Notes: a model not told the origin generated them from the letters alone. A DNA stretch of 64,000 nucleotides from Prevotella sp. (GCA_017443345.1 JAFSNR010000030.1:1-64000); one strand, 5' to 3'. Counted from the first letter of the stretch, positions 1 to 8,473 are shown. Program-made: numbers and translations.

Positions 1-282
1 GCCCTTGCCGATGTCCTGCGCTTCACTTACGACAAGCGATCGACAACAGGCATCAACGAAGAAATCACTACACCCACAGGAGTAGCATTCGAGGGTGATG
101 TGCTTGTTATCAGCCAGCTCAAAGCGAATGCCACTGCCAGTATCTATGCCCTCGATGGTAAGCTGATCCGTCAGCTGAAACCTCATCGCACAGGTACCTA
201 TCGCATCAGTCTCTCTGGATTGCCCACTGGGATCTATCTCGTTAAAGCAGACAACGTCACCTATAAAATCACAAAGCGATGA
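1..282 (+). CDS. C-terminal end of a secreted protein (5' end outside window)
   Basis: The frame is open from base 1 (reading ALADVLRFTYDKRS) to the stop at 280-282, so only the last 93 residues are present. The last ~60 residues have the pattern of a C-terminal beta-sandwich tail: ATASIYALDGKLIRQL, then a GTYRISLSGLPTGIYLVKA turn and a basic KITKR end. This resembles the type-A sorting domain of the Bacteroidetes type IX secretion system or related tails on Bacteroidales surface proteins. The function of the whole protein cannot be told. Its stop overlaps the next start (ATGA at 279-282), which suggests translational coupling and one operon with the BACON-domain protein. Confidence 0.75.
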   Translation, partial: ALADVLRFTYDKRSTTGINEEITTPTGVAFEGDVLVISQLKANATASIYALDGKLIRQLKPHRTGTYRISLSGLPTGIYLVKADNVTYKITKR

Positions 283-3200
283 AGACCAGCACATTGTTAA
301 AATATACGTTAGCCTTTGCGGCAGCGATCCTATTCTTCCTGCCTGTACAAGCCCAGCAGAAGAGTGACCAGAATGCACTTTATATCTTCCGCAACGACGG
401 AAGCTTCAATGCTTTCTTTTTTGCTGACATCGAGCGCATTGAGTATTCCAAGATCGACACGCTCGGCAAGGAGCAGATCGACTATGTGGTGCAGGAAATC
501 TACGCTCTCGACAGCATCTTCCGCATCCCCGTCTCTGCCATCGACAGCGTGGCCTTCGTCACTCCAAAGAATATCGTCAAGGCCGATGTCGTATGCCCAG
601 ACAAGACAATGACTGACCATATCGTGGCCTCTGACTCTGTCAGTTGGTTCCGTCTTTCGTCCTCTGCCCCATCCTCTGTCATCCCCAAGGTGGGCGACAA
701 GGTGCTGATAGAAAAGCCTGTGAAGTATCTTCCAAGCGGGTTTTCTGGTAAGGTAACAAAAGTCAGCAACGGTAGCGATGGAACCACCATCGAAACGGAA
801 GCAGCGGCACTGGAAGAACTTTTCGACCGTCTCATTGTCAAGGCAGCAGCGGGATCAAGTGCATCCTCTGGAGCCAAGACACGTGGTGTGAACGCCATCG
901 ACGGTGCCTTTGAATGCAAGGAGCCCATCGAGCTGCCAACAGTTTCTGGCTCGGCTACAGCCTTGAATCTTAATGGCGATGCCATCTCTGCTTTCAACGA
1001 CAATTTCAAGATCTCGCTCGATGGAAGCCTTGCGCTTTCCTACACTGTCGAGCCAACCATAACTGATTTCCGTGCCTTTTTCTATGCCGACGTGGTGGAG
1101 GGAGTGAAATTCTATCAATATATGAAGATTGATCGTAAAGATAAGACTTCCCTCACCGTCTCAGGAACACTGGGAGGAAACCTCGACTTACCCTTTACTC
1201 TGAAGGAAGCTACCAATGCCGTTCTGAGTAATGACCGCAAGACTATGACCAAGAAAATCGGTGGCTTTGATGTTGAAATGTCCTACGGTTGGTTCTTCAA
1301 TGGCAAGGCCACTATCAGTGGCGAGATATACAATGAGAAGGTTGGCACAAGCCTCATCACTATGTCCTACGACCAACCCGTCTTTCATATACCACAACAA
1401 GAAGACTTTTTCTATAAGTCTGCATACACTAATGTCAGCGATACATGCGCTGTCAGTGGATGGGCATCAGGACTATCAGGGTCCACAGGTATATACGCCA
1501 AGGCAGGTGTAAAGATTGGCTGTCTCCAGCGCCAGATAGAGACTGAGGCAAGACTGGAGGCAGGTGTGCGCCTGGAGGAGAACACCGCTGTTAAACCAGG
1601 TGAGATAGCAAAGACAGACATTCTTGAGCGAGGGAGCATCTTCACTACGATTTCTAAAGAAGGTACTGCAAGCCGCTATTTCTATGGAGGAGCTTCATTT
1701 ACAGTAAGCCTCAACCTTTGGAAAGGCGTAAAATGGAATCCCATCAATTTCGGACTTGAGTTAACACTGTCTAAACAAGCCTCCTACAAGTATGTGCCAA
1801 CAATGAACAGCATCAAGTGGGAACCAGACAAGAAGGCTCCTTGGAGAGGAACGCTCACTGCTCCTCTTGGTGGTAATCTGCTTTTCGCTAAGAAGGTCGG
1901 ACTCGCTGCATTCGACATGACAGACGAGAAGAATCCAACACAAGTGTATGACTTCTGGAAGACCGTTGAATACGATTCTCCAAAGTATTACAGTGAATTG
2001 AAGGAATTGATAGAAAGCTTCGAGACCAGTCGCACTTATAAGGCATGGCCTCAGGTAAGGGTCTACGAATATCCCGTCATCGCTGATCAAGAGGTGGAGA
2101 TCAAATTGGGCGATCCCATGATGGACATCAAGCCCAAGGCTGTGGAGTTCGATGAGAATCCTGGCTACAAGGACATCGAGGTAATTACGAACGTCAAGAA
2201 CACGGAGTTCACGACTGAGGCAGCATGGCTGAATGAGACCAAGCCAACATGGAACAATGAGGAAGGACGCCTGACCGTCTATGCCCCAGAACTGCCAGAC
2301 GGTACAGATAGCCGGAAGGGCTACGTGATAGGTGTGGGCTATGACAAGGAAGGTAAGGAGCTGTTGCGTGACACAGTCACTGTTACTCAGTTGCGCCCCA
2401 TCCTTCAGGCCACCCCCAATCCTGTACAGTTCGAGCAGAAGGGAGGCACTGTGAAAGTGGCGCTGAACACCACCCTAACACAGATTGAAGCCAAGATTCA
2501 AGAGGGAGGTAATCTCGACAAGTTCTTCACGATGACCCTGAACAGCGATAACACTATCACTGTTACCGCCCCAGAAAACACCACAGGAAATGAACTCTCT
2601 GGAAACATCATCGTCAAAGGAATCTCGCCCGGAGGTCAGAAAGCAGAACTTAACCTCAATGTTACCCAGAAAAGTGGAGCGGCAGAAAAGCCGGAAATGA
2701 CGCTGTCAACAGAGAAGATGACCTTTGACCATAATAGTGGGTCTATGGACTTTACCGTTCATGTGGCTGGAGGTGTGACTTTAAAAACCTTGAAAACATC
2801 ACAGAAAAATGATTCAAGCGGAAAGAAATGGCTCGATTGGGTTTTGAAAGACAAGTCTGATCCCAACAACCGCGTTTATACCGTTACCGTTACAGCCAAC
2901 AATGATGATGAAGTTCGTACAGGAACTATCGAACTGACGGCGAGAAACGATGACGGCTCCGTTGAAATCGTCAAAACCCTGACAATCACTCAGGAGTCAG
3001 TACCAGAAGAGTCTGACTTGAAGATCGACTTTGTATCATTCAGCATGACTCCCCAAAAGCTGGTGCAGCAGTTAAATCGAAATGGAAATTCTTATTTCGA
3101 TATGACTGACAATGAAGCAAAGATTGTCAAGAACGGCAACAGATACACTGTCACTGGTAATTTTGCAAAAAAGAACAACAGTACCAGCGGCGCCATGGCA

Positions 3201-3569
3201 CCAACGGAAGAATTTGCCCTCAGCGGCGACTACATGAACACTTGCGATTACAAGTTCACCTTCTACAAGGATAGTCAGGATGGCTGGTACTACCTCGAAA
3301 GTGCAGACATCAAATATCATGATCATGGCGAAAGTAATTTTATAAATTACCTCCATGAAGGATCAATGTCCATGTCAAATGGCAAATACTACATGCAAAG
3401 TCCCTACGGACCAGACCATAACAAATATGAAATATGTTGTGAGGGCGTAGAAATGACTGGAACTTCGAGAATATGGCAATGGTTTGACGAAGGCTCTAAG
3501 TATGTAAAATATGACATCTCAGTAAATGACGAAGTTTGGTCAACTACCGTCTGGATAGAATTCAAATAA
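279..3569 (+). CDS. Large secreted BACON-domain surface protein
   Basis: This 1096-residue protein has an N-terminal signal peptide (hydrophobic run ending near LPVQAQQ, residues 1-26). Residues ~33-95 hold a segment often seen at the start of Bacteroidales surface proteins (ALYIFRNDGSFNAFFFADIE). A long beta-rich middle follows. Two consecutive BACON-like Ig domains lie at ~707-800 (starting near ATPNPVQFEQKGGTVKV) and ~807-905 (MTLSTEKMTFDHNSGSMDF), each ending in a V/ITQ strand. A separate C-terminal domain covers ~912-1096. BACON domains commonly occur on glycan-targeting or mucin-associated proteins, but no catalytic domain is recognisable, so the substrate is unknown. It overlaps the upstream gene by 4 bases. 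No sorting tail like that of its neighbour is obvious. Confidence 0.8.
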   Translation: MKTSTLLKYTLAFAAAILFFLPVQAQQKSDQNALYIFRNDGSFNAFFFADIERIEYSKIDTLGKEQIDYVVQEIYALDSIFRIPVSAIDSVAFVTPKNIVKADVVCPDKTMTDHIVASDSVSWFRLSSSAPSSVIPKVGDKVLIEKPVKYLPSGFSGKVTKVSNGSDGTTIETEAAALEELFDRLIVKAAAGSSASSGAKTRGVNAIDGAFECKEPIELPTVSGSATALNLNGDAISAFNDNFKISLDGSLALSYTVEPTITDFRAFFYADVVEGVKFYQYMKIDRKDKTSLTVSGTLGGNLDLPFTLKEATNAVLSNDRKTMTKKIGGFDVEMSYGWFFNGKATISGEIYNEKVGTSLITMSYDQPVFHIPQQEDFFYKSAYTNVSDTCAVSGWASGLSGSTGIYAKAGVKIGCLQRQIETEARLEAGVRLEENTAVKPGEIAKTDILERGSIFTTISKEGTASRYFYGGASFTVSLNLWKGVKWNPINFGLELTLSKQASYKYVPTMNSIKWEPDKKAPWRGTLTAPLGGNLLFAKKVGLAAFDMTDEKNPTQVYDFWKTVEYDSPKYYSELKELIESFETSRTYKAWPQVRVYEYPVIADQEVEIKLGDPMMDIKPKAVEFDENPGYKDIEVITNVKNTEFTTEAAWLNETKPTWNNEEGRLTVYAPELPDGTDSRKGYVIGVGYDKEGKELLRDTVTVTQLRPILQATPNPVQFEQKGGTVKVALNTTLTQIEAKIQEGGNLDKFFTMTLNSDNTITVTAPENTTGNELSGNIIVKGISPGGQKAELNLNVTQKSGAAEKPEMTLSTEKMTFDHNSGSMDFTVHVAGGVTLKTLKTSQKNDSSGKKWLDWVLKDKSDPNNRVYTVTVTANNDDEVRTGTIELTARNDDGSVEIVKTLTITQESVPEESDLKIDFVSFSMTPQKLVQQLNRNGNSYFDMTDNEAKIVKNGNRYTVTGNFAKKNNSTSGAMAPTEEFALSGDYMNTCDYKFTFYKDSQDGWYYLESADIKYHDHGESNFINYLHEGSMSMSNGKYYMQSPYGPDHNKYEICCEGVEMTGTSRIWQWFDEGSKYVKYDISVNDEVWSTTVWIEFK

Positions 3570-3575
3570 AATGAT

Positions 3576-3776
3576 AACGATATGAAGGTCATAAAACTAC
3601 TACAAAGAACGGAAGCGAGAACGCCTTCTTCCAGAAGTACGGCAGCAAGCTGCTCATCACCTCCTGCTATCGACAACCTCTTGAAAGGTGCCGTTGGCCA
3701 GGCCGTTCAGAACATGAACCTCATGTTCGGCATCGACGAGACCGCAGGCCTTCGCCTGAAAGCCTCAGCATTTTAA
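3576..3776 (+). pseudogene. Frameshifted remnant of a small protein gene
   Basis: Two protein-like stretches sit in different frames. One reads [20 protein letters not shown] at about 3595-3650. A second frame takes over and reads [20 protein letters not shown] and on to GLRLKASAF, stopping at 3774-3776. Each half looks like real protein (balanced composition, amphipathic pattern), while the 64-residue ORF starting at 3582 begins in serine- and arginine-rich out-of-frame text. The simplest reading is the 3' end of a gene with a frameshift around 3655-3665. The ending resembles the C-termini of small secreted Bacteroidales proteins, but I do not recognise the family. Confidence 0.4.
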
Positions 3777-3787
3777 AGATTTAGTCA

Positions 3788-4237
3788 CTATTTGACTTCG
3801 CGGCCGGCTTTCTTAAAGAGATTATTGCCAAAGCCCTTTTTCAGCATCTTCTTGATGGCGGTGTTAGTGGCGCGGTAGCCATTGCCCATCGTGGCATCGG
3901 CCTTATAGACATCCCCCTGCCAGAGGACGTTGCCCTCCTTGTCCAACACTGAGGGCGTGAGCCAGGTACGCGGACTGTTGAATACCATCTTCTTCTTGCC
4001 GACGATGGAAAGGATAAAGTCTGCATCCTCCTTGGACGTAACACTTTGCCACTCTCCGGCCATGACAGAATACTTGATAACGTCGGCCACTTCATCCGCT
4101 GGTAGCGGATGATCCTGGTCGTTCACTATCTCAACATACACTTTATTGCCTGCGGCAACAGCCTGCTGAAGGCTCGTCTGGGCAGAAAGGCTGGCGCACA
4201 TCAGCGTCAAGGCCAAAATCAAAACTATTTTCTTCAT
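3788..4237 (-). CDS. Small secreted hypothetical protein
   Basis: This 149-residue protein has a clear signal peptide (MKKIVLILALTLMCASLSAQ, cleavage after SAQ). The mature part is ~129 residues of mixed alpha/beta sequence (KVYVEIVNDQDHPLPADEVA, then DADFILSIVGKKKMV) with a basic C-terminus. No catalytic motif or cysteine pair is seen in the mature protein. It probably acts in the periplasm or on the surface; the function is unknown. The next feature upstream on this strand is a broken clostripain-family gene, separated by a strong hairpin, so it is likely transcribed on its own. Confidence 0.7.
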   Translation of the reverse strand: MKKIVLILALTLMCASLSAQTSLQQAVAAGNKVYVEIVNDQDHPLPADEVADVIKYSVMAGEWQSVTSKEDADFILSIVGKKKMVFNSPRTWLTPSVLDKEGNVLWQGDVYKADATMGNGYRATNTAIKKMLKKGFGNNLFKKAGREVK

Positions 4238-4273
4238 TGTTTTTGTTTTATTGCCATGATTGTTGTAAAGGTG

Positions 4274-4304
4274 GCCCGCCCGGTATTGCCGTTACCGTGC
4301 GGGC
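4274..4304 (-). terminator. Hairpin between clostripain remnant and small secreted gene
   Basis: GCCCGCCCGGTA (4274-4285) pairs with TACCGTGCGGGC (4293-4304): a 12-bp stem with one mismatch and a 7-base loop. It lies just after the stop at 4312 of the broken peptidase gene on the minus strand. The following T tract is weak, so termination is inferred from position. Confidence 0.5.
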
Positions 4305-4311
4305 TACATTC

Positions 4312-4842
4312 TTAATGCCACTGGAAGTAGATATACGACTCGTCCCAATTCTCATGTGCTCTTGGTCAGGCTCTCCGGCAGGTCGTCGTTGGGCATGTAG
4401 CCACCGCCGTGGTCGCTGAATACCAGCACATACTGTTTGGCGGGATAATTCTTGACAGCCCACTTAATGTAGTTGCACAGCGTATCAGCCTGGCCTATGT
4501 CCACCTTGTTGCCCTTGCCACCATAGATATTGTCGTCGGTAAACTGCATCTGCGGGCTCTTCTCCGAATAGTACTTCTCAGGATCTACGGCAAAGCGGTA
4601 GGTGGTGCCTTTCTCAAACTCGAAGCCAGGTATCGCCTGTGTCTCTATAAAATCAACATATTTTGCTTCATTTTTGATGTTTTGCGAATGCTTGTACTCC
4701 ACGACGATGTTCACCTTGTCATACGAACTTTCGTCGGCCTCATACATCTGACACATATTCCACAGAATGGAGGCGTCAAGATTTCCACCGCCATTACCAT
4801 AATAGATAATGGTGAAATCCTTCTCAACGGGGGTTTAACTCC
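4312..4842 (-). pseudogene. Clostripain-family (C11) peptidase, truncated and internally deleted
   Basis: Read on the minus strand, the frame opens after a TAA near 4845 and gives TPVEKDFTIIYYGNGGGNLD, the typical start of the mature C11 core, without start codon or signal peptide. It continues through a core that ends KQYVLVFSDHGGGYMPNDDL, where the His of DHGGG matches the family's catalytic His. It then stops at TGA ~4352-4354. A second frame at 4312-4356 reads HENWDESYIYFQWH and a stop, which looks like the original C-terminus. The catalytic-Cys half is therefore missing and the two ends are joined out of frame. This gene cannot encode an active peptidase. Family members are secreted cysteine proteases. 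Confidence 0.8.
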
Positions 4843-5461
4843 TCAAAGACCAGCTGGAGCCTCGGATTGTCTTTCCGAATGATGAGAGCGATGAAGTTAA
4901 ATATATCATTCAACTTAGTTCTATAATTAAAATAAGAAAAAGCATACATGTAATAATATAATATCTTAATAATAAGAGGCTTATATAGTGTATAGAGTTT
5001 AAGATTACATACACTAAAAGTAGCACTCATAAAAGAAATCAAAGCAAATCAAGCTCATATAGTATTAAAAATTATATTAATCTATCTGATAATCAAGTAG
5101 TTCAACTATAGTAATAATATATGTTACTAATAGTTCTAAAAATTAGATACTGGTAGTAACAAGGTAAGAAACTGATAGTTCCAAATATCATAACTATATG
5201 AAACTATTATTCGAAGGAAGGCAAAACTGAAGTATTATTGAATACATAAGGGTTTTTAGTGATAGCTTAGTGTATGCTAATTATAGAAGCATACACAATC
5301 TATATATCTGTATATCAGCAAATAAATAGTTTTAGTGTATGTAATAACAGAATATTATTAATAGAAAAGAAAAGCAATGTTATAAACAATCAGGAATTAT
5401 TCAGGCAGCTCTTCGAGGACATGGCTGTATGCAACTTGCATGTCTTTGCTGGGGCCAATGA
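4843..5461. other. AT-rich segment without a recognisable gene
   Basis: About 620 bases of strikingly AT-rich DNA lie between two broken genes. Short open frames exist (for example minus-strand text ending NPRLQLVFEELNPR and plus-strand text ending CNLHVFAGANEISSST), but none has a believable start, family match or codon pattern. The segment contains a pair of 16-bp inverted repeats listed separately. It looks like insertion or deletion debris rather than coding sequence. Confidence 0.6.
5004..5345. repeat. AT-rich element bounded by 16-bp inverted repeats
   Basis: ATTACATACACTAAAA at 5004-5019 is the exact reverse complement of TTTTAGTGTATGTAAT at 5330-5345, giving a 342-base unit with perfect 16-bp ends. 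Inside, GTGTATGC (5270-5277) and GCATACAC (5289-5296) form a smaller hairpin that reuses the same GTGTATG core. There is no transposase inside. The size and ends fit a miniature inverted-repeat element or the remnant of one, but no target-site duplication is obvious. Confidence 0.45.
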
Positions 5462-5725
5462 GATAAGCTCTTCGACGTGAATATCGTGAAGGGCAACGCC
5501 AACATCGGCAAGAACAAGGCTTATCTGCAATTGCCGACAAGCGTCTTTGCAGGCACTCGCACCGTTGGCATCAGCTATGATGACGAAGACGGCACGACAG
5601 GCATAAAGGAAGTGAAAAGTGGAGAAGTGAAAGGTGAAAAGTGGTTCAAGCTCCAAGGCCAGCGCGTCGATAATCCAGGCAAGGGTCTCTACATCAAGAA
5701 TGGCAAAAAGGTCGTGATCAAATAA
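5462..5725 (+). pseudogene. Orphaned C-terminus of a secreted Bacteroidales protein
   Basis: The frame follows a TGA at 5459-5461 and has no ATG, only an in-frame GTG at 5477. It reads DKLFDVNIVKGNANIGKNKA and ends WFKLQGQR...GLYIKNGKKVVIK. That ending is the same type of tail found on the two large surface proteins at 8.6-15.2 kb. The N-terminal bulk of the protein is missing, so this is probably a truncated gene. Bases 5467-5496 are identical to 15380-15409 in argD, in the same reading frame. A run of GTGAAAA-like units (5612-5645) encodes the lysine/glutamate-rich linker before the tail. Confidence 0.65.
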
Positions 5726-5750
5726 GCCATTCCACCTTTATTACAATATT

Positions 5751-5780
5751 AATCCCGAAATGTTTGGTCGTTTCGGGATT
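5751..5780 (+). terminator. Rho-independent-type terminator
   Basis: AATCCCGAAA (5751-5760) pairs perfectly with TTTCGGGATT (5771-5780) around a 10-base loop, followed by TATTCTTA. It lies 26 bases after the stop of the truncated gene. The loop also contains the TTTG that serves as the -33 box of the next promoter. Confidence 0.7.
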
Positions 5781-5794
5781 TATTCTTATCTTTG
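5763..5794 (+). promoter_or_regulatory. Bacteroidetes-type promoter for the Rpn gene
   Basis: TTTG (5763-5766), a 20-base spacer and TATCTTTG (5787-5794) match the Bacteroidetes sigma-ABfr consensus TTTG-N19/21-TAnnTTTG. The start codon at 5823 is 28 bases downstream. Confidence 0.7.
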
Positions 5795-5822
5795 CACCGT
5801 TCAATCAAAAATTTAATTCACT

Positions 5823-6722
5823 ATGGAGAATAACAAAGTTAAAGATGCGAAAGGAAACGCAGTTATGAGTGGTAAGTATTTGGATCCAAAAGCTGATCTG
5901 ACTTTTAAGTTAGTGTTTGGCGAGCATCCCGATCTGGTGATGAGCTTGCTCAATGCCCTGTTGCCACTCGACGAAGACGGTCAGATTACCAGTGTGGAAT
6001 ACATGACGCCAGAGATGGTGCCAGAGAATCCGGGAAAGAAGGACAGCGTGGTCGATGTGCGTTGCATTGACGAAAAAGGCCGTCAGTTCATTGTTGAGAT
6101 GCAGCTCTACTGGAACGAGTTCTTCCAGCAGCGGGTGCTTCTGAATGCCTCTAAGGCTGTAGTCAGGCAGCTAAAGAAGGGCGAGGACTACAATCTGATT
6201 CAGCCCGTTTATTGTCTGAACTTGGTAAACGACGTGGGCTTCGAGAGTGGTCCAGACGAGTTCTACCACGATTACGCCATTGTCAATGTGGAGCATTCCG
6301 ACCGTATCATCGAAGGACTGCGATTTGTGTTCGTGGAGCTTCCAAAGTTTAAGCCAAAGACAATAGCCGAAAGGAAGATGGCTGTATTGTGGCTTCGTTT
6401 CCTGACAGAGATCAGCGGAAACACTGAAGATGCCCCCGCAGAGTTGTTAGAGAATGAACTGACAAGCAAGGCTCTGAGCATTGTGGAGAAATCAGCCATG
6501 AGCGAGGCTCAACTTTATGCCTACGAGAAATTCTGGATGGGCATTACTGACGAGAAGGGTTTCTTGGAGGCTCGCTACAACAAGGGGCGTGCCGAAGGTC
6601 GTGCTGAGGGCAAGAAAGAAGCCAATCGTGAGAATGCCCGCAAGATGAAGAAGCTGGGCATGACTGCCGATGTCATATCCCAAGTGACAGGCCTGCCAAA
6701 AGAGGAAATAAAGGATCTTTGA
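5823..6722 (+). CDS. Rpn family PD-(D/E)XK nuclease / putative transposase
   Basis: This 299-residue protein matches the Rpn / PDDEXK_2 family: MSGKYLDPKADLTFKLVFGE near the start, then the nuclease core with an Asp in DSVVDVRC (~77) and the E-x-Q pair in FIVEMQLYW (~92-94). A charged low-complexity tail (GRAEGRAEGKKEANRE) is followed by a short helix-turn end, also typical. Rpn proteins are DNA endonucleases that promote RecA-independent recombination. Most Bacteroidetes copies are annotated as transposases although they lack flanking inverted repeats. Length is normal, and promoter and start are clear. It stands alone next to the scarred region at 3.6-5.8 kb, but a causal link is only a guess. 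Confidence 0.85.
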   Translation: MENNKVKDAKGNAVMSGKYLDPKADLTFKLVFGEHPDLVMSLLNALLPLDEDGQITSVEYMTPEMVPENPGKKDSVVDVRCIDEKGRQFIVEMQLYWNEFFQQRVLLNASKAVVRQLKKGEDYNLIQPVYCLNLVNDVGFESGPDEFYHDYAIVNVEHSDRIIEGLRFVFVELPKFKPKTIAERKMAVLWLRFLTEISGNTEDAPAELLENELTSKALSIVEKSAMSEAQLYAYEKFWMGITDEKGFLEARYNKGRAEGRAEGKKEANRENARKMKKLGMTADVISQVTGLPKEEIKDL

Positions 6723-6774
6723 TTTTATTGATCCAAAATAATTTCCGAAAACTTTATCGATATTTGCAGCGGAA

Positions 6775-8448
6775 ATGCGAAAGAATAATAATGTAATGAT
6801 TCTGGCTAGACTTATCTTCGTCTTGACTTTGCTGGCGATGTCGGTAACATCGACGTCCATGCCTGACTCTATCAGTGGTCAGAAGGCCTGCCCTATTGTC
6901 AGGATCGAGGCAGAGCGACTGCCAGACATGAACATGGCACGAAGCGGGCACTCGGCATTCGTCGTGAATGGCGAGGTGACAGTAGTTGGCGGACATACTT
7001 CTGGCTTTGTACTCACCCCAACTGCTGAATACTTTAAGGACGGCGAGTGGCATCTGCTACAGACGGTTTATCCCCATGACGGTGGATTCTCCGTTGTCCT
7101 CCAATCAGGCAAGGTGCTCGTGGCAGGTGGTTTCAAAGATAATTTAGGTATCGGACAGAGTTATGAAGTCGAGATGTACGACCCCGTCGCCCACCGTTTC
7201 GATGGCTTCGGCTGTCTGGACCAAAAGCGTGCATCTGCCACGGCTTTGGAACTGGATAGCGGACGCGTATTGATTACAGGCAACTGGTATGCTGACGATG
7301 GAATGGAAATTTTCGACGGGCATCATCGTTTCAGTCATCTCAAGCCCATCCGACAGCCCCGTTATCTGCCTCAGCTTTTCAGGACTTCCGATGGTGACGT
7401 GATGATGGTGGGATACCAGGATAACAGGGGCAAGCCTATCGACACCCTTCTCATCGAGCGTATGAAGGGCGAGGCTTTCAGGGCTCCTCTGTTCGACACT
7501 TGGCGGATTCTTCTTTGCGAGATGCCATTACATGGTGATGATAGTTTCATCGGCGACAGGGAGAAAGGCGACTATGCCTATCTGTTGCCCGTCAGAAACA
7601 AAGATGGCCAGGTAGCCATTGCTGAAGTACGCGATACAGTCTTCTCCCTCCTCCCCACAGACAGTCAAGTGCCCACAACAAGCCAGTGGGGCGTGGTTCA
7701 CTATTATTCACCTTTTTATGCTGACCGTCCACATCAGCGTGGATACGTCATGGGATGTGATAGTACAGGCCGACAATATGCCCTTTGCGTGGATTACGCC
7801 AAGAAGCCTGCACAGCTGACGCTCTACCATACCGACCCGCTGACAGAAACCATCGCCTTAACCATACCAGTCATGACGGATGACGGCAATCTGATCTTAA
7901 CAGGCATCAAGCCAGCCATCAATTACAATTTCAATTTCACTCCGACTCCACAGGTCTGGCAATTGCGATTCTACGACGACGCTGGTGCCACCTCGTCAGC
8001 GAGCGCTTGGTGGTGGGTGTTGGGCATTGCTGTCGTACTGGTTTTGTTGTTGGCAGGTCTGATCCTATGGAAAAGACGTCGTGTGGAATCTGAAGGCATA
8101 CCCGCAAACAGCGACACCCTGTTGATGCAGCGCATTACTCAGCTGATGGAAGAAAAGCAGAGGTTCAAGGATCCCGACCTGAAGATTTCAGATGTCGCCC
8201 TGGAGCTCAACACCAACGTCCGTTATGTCTCTGATTGCATCAAGAACGTAAAGGGCTGTTCGTTTACACAATACGTCAACGGCTACCGCATCGAGCACGC
8301 CCAGAAGCTGTTGCGCGAACAGCCCGACCTGAAAATCTCACACATCTATCTGAGCTCAGGATTTTCGAACGACAGCTCGTTCTTCCGCATCTTCAAATCC
8401 GTCACAGGCATGACTCCCAACGAGTGGAAGAAGCAGCAAAACGACTAA
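6775..8448 (+). CDS. Membrane-bound regulator: kelch-like sensor, TM helix, AraC DNA-binding domain
   Basis: This 557-residue protein has a signal/anchor at ~8-28. Residues ~38-400 carry kelch-type propeller repeats (GHSAFVVNGEVTVVGGHTSG, then GGFSVVLQSGKVLVAGGF, then ALELDSGRVLITG). A single membrane helix follows at ~411-433 (WWWVLGIAVVLVLLLAGLIL), with KRRR on the cytoplasmic side. A complete AraC double helix-turn-helix covers ~449-556 (ISDVALELNTNVRYVSDCIK, then SSGFSNDSSFFRIFKSVTG). The layout suggests direct coupling of an extracytoplasmic ligand to promoter binding, like hybrid one-component systems of Bacteroidetes but without kinase or receiver domains. The gene just upstream of two big surface-protein genes makes them its likely targets. 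An alternative start is Met8 at 6796. Confidence 0.8.
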   Translation: MRKNNNVMILARLIFVLTLLAMSVTSTSMPDSISGQKACPIVRIEAERLPDMNMARSGHSAFVVNGEVTVVGGHTSGFVLTPTAEYFKDGEWHLLQTVYPHDGGFSVVLQSGKVLVAGGFKDNLGIGQSYEVEMYDPVAHRFDGFGCLDQKRASATALELDSGRVLITGNWYADDGMEIFDGHHRFSHLKPIRQPRYLPQLFRTSDGDVMMVGYQDNRGKPIDTLLIERMKGEAFRAPLFDTWRILLCEMPLHGDDSFIGDREKGDYAYLLPVRNKDGQVAIAEVRDTVFSLLPTDSQVPTTSQWGVVHYYSPFYADRPHQRGYVMGCDSTGRQYALCVDYAKKPAQLTLYHTDPLTETIALTIPVMTDDGNLILTGIKPAINYNFNFTPTPQVWQLRFYDDAGATSSASAWWWVLGIAVVLVLLLAGLILWKRRRVESEGIPANSDTLLMQRITQLMEEKQRFKDPDLKISDVALELNTNVRYVSDCIKNVKGCSFTQYVNGYRIEHAQKLLREQPDLKISHIYLSSGFSNDSSFFRIFKSVTGMTPNEWKKQQND

Positions 8449-8473
8449 CAAAACACGAATAAGAGTCGTTTTT
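8438..8473 (+). terminator. Terminator overlapping the stop of the AraC-type gene
   Basis: AAAACGACT (8438-8446) pairs with AGTCGTTTT (8464-8472), a 9-bp stem followed by a T run. The left arm includes the last codons and the first base of the stop codon. Confidence 0.6.

Noticed and set aside
5274..5480. 68-codon plus-strand frame in the AT-rich segment
   Set aside because: Its composition is that of random AT-rich DNA, it crosses the inverted-repeat end, and the codon pattern does not match neighbouring genes.
5823..6722. Insertion sequence around the Rpn-type gene
   Set aside because: No terminal inverted repeats or target duplication were found beside it; it has its own chromosomal-type promoter.
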